Source of the DNA: a virus
Virus record (IMG/VR): IMGVR_UViG_3300036985_006248
Location: 1-64,000 of that record
DNA length: 64,000 nucleotides
Direction: 5' to 3' (one strand)
In this document: positions 45,418 through 52,811 of the stretch, in pieces
How positions within the stretch are numbered: position 1 is the stretch's first letter
How the letters are laid out: every line of letters begins with the position of its first letter
The notes under the pieces: model-generated
The model's input: the letters and a program-made list of their open reading frames with translations, nothing else
Database searches by the model: none
What the model was told of the DNA's origin: nothing
Made by a program: the position numbers and the translations under genes

Positions 45418-46650
45418 TTATTTAGAAATAACTTCGAAGTTAGGACAAGGAACTATAAATTTGCCACCATCATTAAGGAAACTTTTCTCACGCTTAACGA
45501 ATTCATCGATAAAGTGCCAAGGTAATACTAAAAGATAATCTGGATTCATTTCTCTCATTTGCTGCTCAGAAACAATTGGTATATTAGAACCAACCGTTTT
45601 CAAACCAAATTTATAGGGACTTCGCTCCGCTATACAATCCATCATTGTATTATCTATGCCAAAATACTGTAGCAGAGTATTTCCCTTGGTAGAAGCACCA
45701 TATCCTGCAATGACTTTGCCCTTGCTTTTTTCTTGCATAAGGAAGTCACATGTTTGTTTTTTAAGAGCTAAGATTTTATCAAAAAAATTCAACCAAGTTT
45801 CTGGATGGTCTAGTTTAAGAGTTTCTTCATAAGCTAATAAAGACTTGACATTGAAATCGAAAATATCGCGATTTTGTTGTGTGGAGAAACTCTTTATATC
45901 AGCAGTATCTTTAATGGCTGTTACTCTGAAACTGCCGCCATTAGCGTCATTCAAAGTACAGTCTAATATCTTAAGACCGTTTCTTTCAAACAACTTTTTA
46001 ATATTAAATAATGAATAGTAATATAGATGTTCGTGGCAGATATTGTCAAAAGCCAATTGTTTGAGCATCAAAGGTGTGTACGACATTTGCACTACCCATA
46101 CGCCATTGTCATCTAAAATTTGATAGATGTCTTTAATAAAGCCGTCTGGATTCTCAATATCATAAAACATTGCAATAGTCGTTATGACTTTAGCTTTTTG
46201 ATTACCGCATGCCTTTTCATAAACCTGCTTTGAAAAGTAATCTTGAATTACGGTGTGAGCGTGCTCGCTAGATTCATGTAAAAAGGAGTTATCGGCGGGG
46301 TCAATTCCAATTCTTTTTAGTCTATTGTCTACGAAAGATAAAAGTGTTCCGTCGTTACAAGCGATATCTAACCAAATATCGTTTGGATTTAGCTTTACCA
46401 AACTAGACGTCTTCTTTACAACATCAAAAAGATGGTCTTTCATTGTTTGGTTAGTGCCGGAACGATACCAATATTTGCCCCACATCATACTTGATGGAGG
46501 CATTTTTTCAAGGCGCACGGCACCAGTATCAAGTTCAAGCATCATCTTTAACTCATGCTTTTCTCGATCAGCATAGTCTTTTTCGTCTTTGATAAAGTCA
46601 GAAACGTACAATTCACCGAGAGTGAAAAGTTCTTTTAAGTTATTGCTCAT
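45418..46650 (-). CDS. SAM-dependent sugar C-methyltransferase (NovU/TylC3-like)
   Basis: 410 residues. Contains WLDIACNDGTLLSFVDNRLK (SAM motif I), then IGIDPADNS, an FDNICHEHLYYYSLFNIKKL segment typical of dTDP-4-keto-deoxysugar C-methyltransferases, and a C-terminal KVIAGYGASTKGNTLLQYFG Rossmann-like domain (Methyltransf_14 type). The usual N-terminal Cys-rich zinc module is missing: the ORF begins at NNLKELFTLGELYVS, just after where that module would end, and the upstream frame has a stop. The product would be a branched deoxysugar. Confidence 0.8.
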   Translation of the reverse strand: MSNNLKELFTLGELYVSDFIKDEKDYADREKHELKMMLELDTGAVRLEKMPPSSMMWGKYWYRSGTNQTMKDHLFDVVKKTSSLVKLNPNDIWLDIACNDGTLLSFVDNRLKRIGIDPADNSFLHESSEHAHTVIQDYFSKQVYEKACGNQKAKVITTIAMFYDIENPDGFIKDIYQILDDNGVWVVQMSYTPLMLKQLAFDNICHEHLYYYSLFNIKKLFERNGLKILDCTLNDANGGSFRVTAIKDTADIKSFSTQQNRDIFDFNVKSLLAYEETLKLDHPETWLNFFDKILALKKQTCDFLMQEKSKGKVIAGYGASTKGNTLLQYFGIDNTMMDCIAERSPYKFGLKTVGSNIPIVSEQQMREMNPDYLLVLPWHFIDEFVKREKSFLNDGGKFIVPCPNFEVISK

Positions 46651-46658
46651 AGTGAATC

Positions 46659-47381
46659 CTAGGGGTCATGGACCGGAAAGACAGCTTGGTTAATGAAGAT
46701 CTTATTATATCCCATTTCTCGCAGATCTTCACACAAAACAGCGGTGTCACAATCGTATTTCTGGAATCTCTTATTATAAGCGTTGAACTTCAGTCCCTTT
46801 TGAAATGGCTCCATATTGTATAAGCAAACTCCGTTGGCTGTTGTCCAGAATTCTCTTATCGGATTGGTCTTAAAGTCTGGGAAAGCATCGCCCCATTGGT
46901 CTTGATTATCTCTACGCATTCCCCATTTATCATAGGCTACGTTACCCATAATCAATAAACCTGAATAAGCGTCAGGTTTAAAATCCAAATCGGAGCGGGT
47001 AATAATTCTCCTAATCATTTCAGGCGTATAAACAATGTCAGGCTCGATAATTAGGAGCCAATCATACTCGTTTAAATTGACACCCTCAAAAGTCTTATTG
47101 CGAGCGTTGGCATAATTAATCACTCTCTGATCGTGAATAATTGATCCATAATACTGAGTTTGAATGTCTTCGGATTTGATGTAAGACTTGACGAAATGGC
47201 TATAATCGGCGTTTTTCAATATCTGCTTCGAATCGTCGGTGGAATCATTCTCATAAATTGAAATAGAGAATTCAAAAGAATCAGACAACGCAGTTACAAA
47301 CTCTTTTATTTGTTTGAAATAATTCTCTAGTTTTAAACCCCTGTTTCTAACTATCGTACTTATTAAAACTTTCTCTTTCAT
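46659..47381 (-). CDS. Glycosyltransferase, GT2-like / CAP59-like
   Basis: The frame is open from 47432, but the better start is ATG at 47381 (MKEKVLISTIVRNRG), preceded by AGGAAAATT and 7 nt after the upstream stop; this gives 240 residues. A GT-A-like core is visible: ISIYENDSTDDSKQIL near the N-terminus, then WLLIIEPDIVYTPEMI as the DxD-like motif, and FWTTANGVCLYN. It resembles CAP59/alpha-1,3-mannosyltransferase-type enzymes, which would fit GDP-mannose-derived sugars. Family assignment moderate. Confidence 0.72.
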   Translation of the reverse strand: MKEKVLISTIVRNRGLKLENYFKQIKEFVTALSDSFEFSISIYENDSTDDSKQILKNADYSHFVKSYIKSEDIQTQYYGSIIHDQRVINYANARNKTFEGVNLNEYDWLLIIEPDIVYTPEMIRRIITRSDLDFKPDAYSGLLIMGNVAYDKWGMRRDNQDQWGDAFPDFKTNPIREFWTTANGVCLYNMEPFQKGLKFNAYNKRFQKYDCDTAVLCEDLREMGYNKIFINQAVFPVHDP

Positions 47382-47388
47382 AATTTTC

Positions 47389-48558
47389 CTATTCGAAGTA
47401 TTTGACCAACTTATCAAAGATGCTCTTATCATTTAAGTATTTTTGTGTGAAAAGTTTATTTCTCTCACCCATTTCAATTAATTTTAGAGGAGACTCCTTC
47501 CACATATTGTAGGCTGAACGCAAATGGCGTCGTAAATCATATATATCGGTTTCGATAAAGTTCATGTCAACGGAAGAGTAGAAAGGAAAAGACATGTTTT
47601 CCACTGGCTTATATGACGTCTTAACCATAAAAGAAGACTGCTTGTCCAATAAGTCCGCATGACCTCCTGTGTCGGGGGCAATACATGGTATACCGTATAA
47701 AGCCGCATCAGCCATGGTTAGCCCAAAACCCTCACCTCTAGTGGCTAAACAGAATACGTCAGCTCGTTTGTAACACTCTAATAATTCTTCTTCAGAAACT
47801 ATCCCAGTTAAAATCTCTAATTTACATTTTGGGGATTGGTTATAATGTCCAACACTATTTTTATAGCTAACTGCCTCAGACACAATTAAATTTCTTTGTT
47901 CCACTTCATCCGAACCCGCTTGTGCTTCTGCTCTGTATGTTTTAATGAATAACTTGACGTCTTCTTGATTAAAAAACTCTTGATAAAAAGCCTTAATCAA
48001 TATATCAAAACCTTTACGATATTGCCACTGAGACATTGAAAATATCGTAAAGATTGAATTGATATTTTTCTTTATATTTTGATTATATTTTGGAACTGGT
48101 ATTACTACACTAGGAGACATGCTGTCTTTATCGTAAGTTTTTTTGTTCCAATTACATGCAAGAATTAATTGGTCGTATACTCCAGAAGAAAAGATTTCTC
48201 TCCATTCAGCAGGAAGCCTGTCTGATTCCCAGTATGATAAATTGATTCTCTTCTTAGCATTATTATAGAGGGGGGCTATGGAAGCATGACGATAAAAGGA
48301 TGGGATTAAATGCAATAATATAATATAATCTTTATCTTCTATAAATGCATTTAGTTTTTCGTCATCAATGAGATATTTGCTTAATAACTCATTTTCTTCT
48401 TTAGAAGCATAATTTTGTTTTTCATAAGATATCCAAGCGGCTTTTAAATCATATTTTGAATGATCTAAATATTTGTCCAGCGTACTTAGATACTTTCTAG
48501 CGGCATTACCATATCCGCTAGCATCAGTAAACAAACCCGCATAAAGAATCTTTTTCAT
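47389..48558 (-). CDS. Glycosyltransferase, GT4/GT1-type
   Basis: 389 residues. Start MKKILYAGLFTDASGYGNAA is typical of GT-B enzymes. The C-terminal domain begins FTIFSMSQWQYRKGFDILIK and includes the donor-binding ATRGEGFGLTMADAALYGIP with the E-x7-E-like acid, then DTGGHADLL. Spacing of 1 nt from 48560..49759 suggests coupled translation. Confidence 0.85.
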   Translation of the reverse strand: MKKILYAGLFTDASGYGNAARKYLSTLDKYLDHSKYDLKAAWISYEKQNYASKEENELLSKYLIDDEKLNAFIEDKDYIILLHLIPSFYRHASIAPLYNNAKKRINLSYWESDRLPAEWREIFSSGVYDQLILACNWNKKTYDKDSMSPSVVIPVPKYNQNIKKNINSIFTIFSMSQWQYRKGFDILIKAFYQEFFNQEDVKLFIKTYRAEAQAGSDEVEQRNLIVSEAVSYKNSVGHYNQSPKCKLEILTGIVSEEELLECYKRADVFCLATRGEGFGLTMADAALYGIPCIAPDTGGHADLLDKQSSFMVKTSYKPVENMSFPFYSSVDMNFIETDIYDLRRHLRSAYNMWKESPLKLIEMGERNKLFTQKYLNDKSIFDKLVKYFE

Positions 48559-48559
48559 A

Positions 48560-49759
48560 TTAGATTATAATCAGATTTCCGTGTCCGTTTTTTAATAAAT
48601 CAGCAGCTTCTATAAAAGAGGTTAATAGACTTTGTTCATTCATCATTTTCTTAACATGCGGAGCTAACTTCTTTGCTTGTGACTTAAAACGCCCATAATC
48701 CTTATATACTTCACGAAGCTTTTCCTTGTAGCTGTTCATTAACGGATAAGCCCAACTGGTGCCTTCTTCTAATACACCCTTCCAAACATGTTCTTTGGCG
48801 ATAGGTTTTAATTCATAGTCAATCTTGCCAAACATACGCTTGCCATCCATATAGAGGAAATCAACGTGTCCGCTCCAATCGGTGGCAACAACAGGCAATT
48901 CATTTGCAGCAGCTTCCATTAACGGGAGCCCATAACCCTCTCCATGTGTCGTAGAAACGATTGCTTTAATCTTTGGGTGAACGTATAGGGATTCTATTTC
49001 CCCTTCGCTCATATGCCCGTGCAGAAGGGTTACACTGCATTTTCTATTAGGGAAGTTACTCAATAAACCCTCTAGACGCTTTTTAGTGAAGGTTCTATCC
49101 ATAATAGAATCGTTTGCAGTATTAATTTTTAATAAAAGCCCAACTTCTTCACTACGGAATTCTTCTAAAAACCCAATAATTGTTTGGTCTAGATTCTTTC
49201 TCGGACCCCATTGGCATATAGCTAGAAAGTTAAAATCGTGTTTTAGCGATAACTCTAAAGACTTTTTTTCAACATTCTTGTATGGTAAATGTACTACCTC
49301 AACAGGTACCGTCACCTTGAACTGCTTTCCTTCATTATTTCCAAAAACTGTATTCACAAAACTATTTTTTGCATGTTCACTGATAACAATAATTTTATCC
49401 ATTTGTTGGCTAGGCTCAAGCCACGCTGGGCTGATAAAATTTGTTTCTATGCCCGCCGTATAGCCAATATTTATTGGTGCCATCTTCTTCCATTCGTTTG
49501 GAATAGATATTTGTATTGCTACATCAAATTGTGGATTATTACCAGAACTTTGAGCATATGTTTGTGTCTTCGCGGCTAGATTATCGATAAGAGTACGTTC
49601 TTCATTAACTTCAAATAGGTTACCGGTGTTACCCCAAGCAGTTGGCAAAAGATACAAGTCTATGTCTTGTTTATCTTTTAATGAGCGTAATGCAAAACGT
49701 GCCATTTCTCCATACCCGCTGCGGCTTAATAATGGACCACTGATCAAGATTTTTTTCAT
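48560..49759 (-). CDS. Glycosyltransferase, GT4/GT1-type
   Basis: 399 residues. N-terminus MKKILISGPLLSRSGYGEMA and C-terminal domain with FLAICQWGPRKNLDQTIIGF, then THGEGYGLPLMEAAANELPV and DWSGHVDFL. The last are the nucleotide-sugar binding and E-x7-E region of GT4-like enzymes. Probably paralogous with the 47389..48558 enzyme. 1 nt from the intron-split glycosyltransferase downstream. Confidence 0.85.
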   Translation of the reverse strand: MKKILISGPLLSRSGYGEMARFALRSLKDKQDIDLYLLPTAWGNTGNLFEVNEERTLIDNLAAKTQTYAQSSGNNPQFDVAIQISIPNEWKKMAPINIGYTAGIETNFISPAWLEPSQQMDKIIVISEHAKNSFVNTVFGNNEGKQFKVTVPVEVVHLPYKNVEKKSLELSLKHDFNFLAICQWGPRKNLDQTIIGFLEEFRSEEVGLLLKINTANDSIMDRTFTKKRLEGLLSNFPNRKCSVTLLHGHMSEGEIESLYVHPKIKAIVSTTHGEGYGLPLMEAAANELPVVATDWSGHVDFLYMDGKRMFGKIDYELKPIAKEHVWKGVLEEGTSWAYPLMNSYKEKLREVYKDYGRFKSQAKKLAPHVKKMMNEQSLLTSFIEAADLLKNGHGNLIII

Positions 49760-49760
49760 T

Positions 49761-51252
49761 TTAGTATTCCTTTACTTCCCAATTCTTATATTTTTTTCGT
49801 GTCTCCCAAGAGCCGTACTTCTCATGGAATTCAGTAAAGATTGTAACCCAAGACTTCTGGAATTGTTCAAAGCCAAAGTTCTTTTGAACATTGTCATATC
49901 CTTTACGACCAACAGCCTTACGTTCTGTTCTTGTCATATTATGTATCTTTTCAAGAGCAGCTATGAAATCTTCCTTTGAAATACGGTCTTCATAGATATA
50001 TGGTACTTCTTGTGAACCAATTATTGCTCGGCTAGCAGGCTCAATTAAGACACCATATGTATCAACCCCATCGGTTAGTTGGTCTTGCATACCGCCTGTC
50101 TTTGTGGCAATAACTGGCGTTCCGCAAGCTAGGCTCTCCAATACCGAGAGTCCGAAGCCTTCTGCATCGCTGATATTTATCGTGCAGTCAGCGGCGTTAT
50201 AAAATTTAGCCATTTCTGCTGCTGGTACTTTTCCTGCTGAAATAGCAAAGTTTTCTTTAGTTAAACCAAGTTCTTCCGCGATGGCAATTAGATCTTGACC
50301 ATTTTGATCTTTTGGGTCAGTATGCATTAGGAGAAGCGCCTTGTCATGTCCTACCTTGTCCAAGAATTCTTTATACCACCACATGACAGTTCCGCTCATC
50401 TTACGGCGTGCATTACGGTTTGTCCAAAAAAACATTGTTTTATCTTTTGGTTGTAAGTGCGTGAACTGACTTTCATCAAGAATCTTAAATAAGTCTGGGC
50501 TGACCGCGTGTGGAACATACTGTTCTTCGACTTCTGGGGCTACAGTTTGCACAATGTCGCTTGTAAGCTTTGAAATAGAACATATCTTATCATTTGAAAG
50601 ATAGAATTGACGATTGAACTTTGGATAAGGATAGTTATCCCATACGTGATAATATAGAATAGGAACATTAGGACGAATCTCTTGCTCCATCTGCCATAGC
50701 CAAGTATAAAAACGAGGATCTGTCATCATCCAGATGATATCGGGCTTCTCTTTCACCAATAGATTTCTGATTAGCTCCGGTGTACCATACCCATCAACTG
50801 GAATGATAATAAAGTCGTCACCATACTCTTGGAATTTAATTGGTCTGTAGTCTTGATGCTTAATAGCACCACCCAAAGAAATTATTTTAAAATTACCAGT
50901 TTTCATCAGGGCTTGAAAGATGTAGTTACACTGAGTACCTACGCCGCTCGGTGATACTTTGATGGACTATATCATCACTTTAAAAGTGTTGGGCGCTGTC
51001 GGATCATTGCCATACAATATTATTGTTTAGGCTAACCGTAGTCTCTGAACCTTCGCCATCTTTTCAGAACAGGCGCTAGGCTGCTGATTGTTCTTAACTA
51101 CTCTTTTTTAACATTCGCGTTTGTCGTTTCCAACTGCGCTGTAGTGAGTAGTTTTACAGAAGTTTCCAGCAATTCACCCAATTTTATATCCGCTATTACC
51201 GAGTGGTTAACGGATGGTCACCTAGAGTTAATATTTTTATCTTTTTCTTCAT
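49761..51252 (-). CDS. Glycosyltransferase (GT4-type) split by a group I intron
   Basis: Two exons: 51210..51252 (43 nt) and 49761..50956 (1196 nt), joining to 412 codons. Exon 1 starts with ATG 51252 behind AAGGAG at 51260..51265 and reads MKKKIKILTLGDHP, then splits a Leu codon. Exon 2 begins TATCACCGAGCGGCGTAGG, so the join reads GDHPLSPSGVGTQCNYIFQA, the expected N-terminal acceptor loop. The C-terminal domain has FFWTNRNARRKMSG, SDAEGFGLSVLESLACGTPV and a TGGMQDQL segment. Without splicing translation stops in the intron after 18 codons (HPLTTR then TAA). ATG 50906 is in-frame in exon 2 but has no Shine-Dalgarno and would lack the first 31 residues. Confidence 0.88.
50957..51209 (-). ncRNA. 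Group I intron, subgroup IA-like, without ORF (253 nt)
   Basis: Self-splicing ribozyme core is complete. P1: exon AUCCGU paired with intron GCGGAU, U:G at the 5' splice site. P3: UUGGGUG with CGCCCAA. P4: UGCUG with CAGCA. P5: AACUACUC with GAGUAGUU. P6: CGCC with GGCG. P7: GACUA with UAGUC. P8: CACUUU with AAAGUG. Conserved P (GAATTGCTGGAAAC), Q (AATCAGCAGCCTAGC), R (GGTTCAGAGACTA) and S (GATATAGTCC) elements are in order, and extra hairpins between P7 and P3 strands suggest IA. The last intron base is G (complement of 50957). The 3' end after P7 is short, so a P9 is not obvious. Confidence 0.93.
51202..51223 (-). repeat. Exon 1/intron junction copy of diverged repeat
   Basis: Minus-strand AGGTGACCATCCGTTAACCA plus two bases; 15 of 22 positions match 51456..51477 in the same codon phase (GDHPLTT against GLHPLTA). 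The two copies bracket the Vsr-like endonuclease remnant. Confidence 0.45.
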
Positions 51253-51460
51253 TTAACAGCTCCTTTAGTATCGCTTCTTTGTCTTGATTATAGTCGAATT
51301 CCCAAACTATTTTAATATGAAAATTCTGTGTTCTTAAAAAGTCTATTCTTTGCTTGTCTTGTTCCCAAACCTGTTTAGCTAATAATTTCTTCTTTTTATT
51401 GAGCGAATCTTCTTTATAAAATCTGGGATCTGCATGCCAATATGTACCATTAATCAGCGG
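51218..51460 (-). pseudogene. 5'-truncated Vsr-like (EDxHD/PD-(D/E)XK) homing endonuclease remnant
   Basis: 80 codons are open between an in-frame TAA at 51461 and TGA at 51218, without a start codon. The sequence runs INGTYWHADPRFYKED, then KQVWEQDKQRIDFLRTQNFH and IKIVWEFDYNQDKEAILKEL: this is the C-terminal half of the Vsr-like homing endonuclease fold, with the YWHADP motif and the terminal WEFD strand. The N-terminal half is absent. It overlaps exon 1 of the adjacent glycosyltransferase by 35 nt. Confidence 0.75.
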
Positions 51461-51477
51461 TTAGCGGGTGAAGACCC
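51456..51477 (-). repeat. Diverged copy of glycosyltransferase 5' end, upstream of endonuclease remnant
   Basis: Minus-strand GGGTCTTCACCCGCTAACCG and two further bases; translates as GLHPLTA in the frame corresponding to GDHPLTT at 51202..51223. It lies directly before the remnant's first endonuclease codons and just after the gmd stop. Confidence 0.45.
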
Positions 51478-51478
51478 T

Positions 51479-52468
51479 CTATCTGACATTTAAAGTTTCC
51501 TTTTGTAAATCCGAGTTATACATTATGGTTGCTAATTCTTTGGCGTCTATCTTTGCTTCCCAGCCTAAGATTCGCTTTGCCTTAGAAGCATCAGCTAATA
51601 GTAATGGCACGTCACTGGGGCGTTTAAAGCTGTCATCAATGACAACGTGCTGGAATAGATCAAACCCGGCTGCTTCAGAAACAAATGTAATAAAATCTCT
51701 TATTGTATTTGTCTTACCAGTTCCTAAAACATAATCATCGGGTATTCTATGTTGCATCATCATCCACATTCCTTCGACGTATTCTTTCGCATATCCCCAA
51801 TCCCGGCATGCATCTAGGTTTCCAAGACGCAATTCTTTTTCAAGTCCTAACTTAATTCTTGCAGCAGTTTTGGTAATCTTTCTAGTAACAAATTGCTCTC
51901 CTCTTCTCGGAGATTCGTGATTAAAGAGAATACCAGAACATAGAAAGAGATTATAAGCTTTACGATAGTTTATTACCAAGTTGTGTGCAGCTACTTTGGC
52001 GCACCCATAAGGCGAAACAGGAGAGAGAATCGTTTGTTCGTTTTGTGGTGCGTTACCATTATCTCCGAACATTTCACTAGTAGATGCTTGATAAAACTTT
52101 GTTTCTGGAGACAGGTTTCTAATCGCTTCTAAGCAATTCAAAACTCCAGCAGCGTTTATTTCCAGCGTGCTTTCTGGAGTGGTAAAAGAAGCTCCAACGT
52201 GGCTTTGTGCTCCGAGGTTATAGAATTCATCGGGCTTGTGCGTCTTTACAAGTCTCCATATAGAGGATGCATCTGTCAAATCTGCATTTTCTAAAACTAG
52301 ATTTTTGTTGGTTAGTAAGTGTTCAATGTTGAAATACTTCTTATCTTCCATCGAACTTCGTCTTACCATACCTATAACTTTATAGCCTTTTTCTAATAGA
52401 AATTCAGCAAGAAAACTTCCATCCTGCCCCGTAATTCCCGATATGATACTATTTTTTTGCTTAACCAT
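51479..52468 (-). CDS. gmd: GDP-mannose 4,6-dehydratase
   Basis: 329 residues, a short-chain dehydrogenase with the NADP loop GITGQDGSFL at 11-20, catalytic Y154-x3-K158 (SPYGCAK) and the TSEMFG segment with T130/S131/E132; RPSDVPLL and an ILGW end are also gmd-typical. It converts GDP-D-mannose to GDP-4-keto-6-deoxy-D-mannose, precursor of fucose, rhamnose, perosamine and branched sugars. Length and end are near normal. Its 5' end is new: a diverged remnant of an older gmd start lies at 52740..52811, with a homing endonuclease fragment between. Shine-Dalgarno before 52468 is weak (AGAAAGAG). Confidence 0.93.
   Translation of the reverse strand: MVKQKNSIISGITGQDGSFLAEFLLEKGYKVIGMVRRSSMEDKKYFNIEHLLTNKNLVLENADLTDASSIWRLVKTHKPDEFYNLGAQSHVGASFTTPESTLEINAAGVLNCLEAIRNLSPETKFYQASTSEMFGDNGNAPQNEQTILSPVSPYGCAKVAAHNLVINYRKAYNLFLCSGILFNHESPRRGEQFVTRKITKTAARIKLGLEKELRLGNLDACRDWGYAKEYVEGMWMMMQHRIPDDYVLGTGKTNTIRDFITFVSEAAGFDLFQHVVIDDSFKRPSDVPLLLADASKAKRILGWEAKIDAKELATIMYNSDLQKETLNVR
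52422..52446 (-). repeat. 25-bp direct repeat, copy in intact gmd
   Basis: Matches 52774..52798 at 24 of 25 bases; encodes ISGITGQD in gmd. Partner copy lies 352 bp upstream across the endonuclease fragment. Confidence 0.85.
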
Positions 52469-52515
52469 AAATTTTCTCTTTCTCAGTATTAAAAAAAGCC
52501 ATCCAAGTGTCTCTA

Positions 52516-52725
52516 TTAAAATTTGTTTTTGCCTGTATTTCTTTCACTTAAATTTTGTTTGAATTCTTCAGAACGTTTTCTTCCTTTGTTATTAATACCA
52601 GTATAGGAGGACGAACAAGCCTGATTACAGAATCTTTTTGCAAAATCGCGCTTATTTGTTTGTTTGACAGTAAAATCTTTGTTACAGAATTCACATATTT
52701 TTGTAGAATAAATGGCTTTTCTCAT
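52516..52725 (-). pseudogene. Zinc-finger/NUMOD3 fragment of an HNH-type homing endonuclease
   Basis: 69 codons: ICEFCNKDFTVKQ and RFCNQACSSSY form a Cys4 finger, followed by a NUMOD3-like GRKRSEEFKQNLSERNTGKN. In homing endonucleases this finger-plus-NUMOD3 end precedes an HNH or other nuclease domain. No nuclease domain follows before the stop; so it is a truncated remnant or a stand-alone DNA-binding fragment. Confidence 0.65.
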
Positions 52726-52739
52726 TTTATTTTCTTATA

Positions 52740-52811
52740 TTATATCGATAATAAATGTAGTGACCGTCCAGTTTCCTGCCCCGTAATTCCTGATATGACG
52801 GCTGTCTTCAT
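52740..52811 (-). pseudogene. 5' remnant of an older gmd copy
   Basis: ATG at 52811 overlaps the nuclease stop as ATGA and is preceded by AAGG at suitable spacing, so it has the normal operon signals. It reads MKTAVISGITGQ, identical in function to gmd residues 7-15, then diverges (ETGRSLHLLSI) to a TAA at 52740. This is what remains of the original gmd start. Confidence 0.7.
52774..52798 (-). repeat. 25-bp direct repeat, copy in gmd remnant
   Basis: Partner of 52422..52446; one mismatch in 25 (C/T). Confidence 0.85.

Noticed and set aside
47382-47432. Start at 47432 for the CAP59-like glycosyltransferase
   Set aside because: It overlaps the upstream gene and lacks a good ribosome site; ATG 47381 follows AGGAAAATT and starts at the conserved VLISTIVRNRG.
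49761-50906. Glycosyltransferase as a simple 381-residue gene starting at ATG 50906
   Set aside because: No Shine-Dalgarno, missing conserved N-terminus, and in-frame coding continues upstream to an intron 3' splice site; exon 1 with AAGGAG supplies the missing part.
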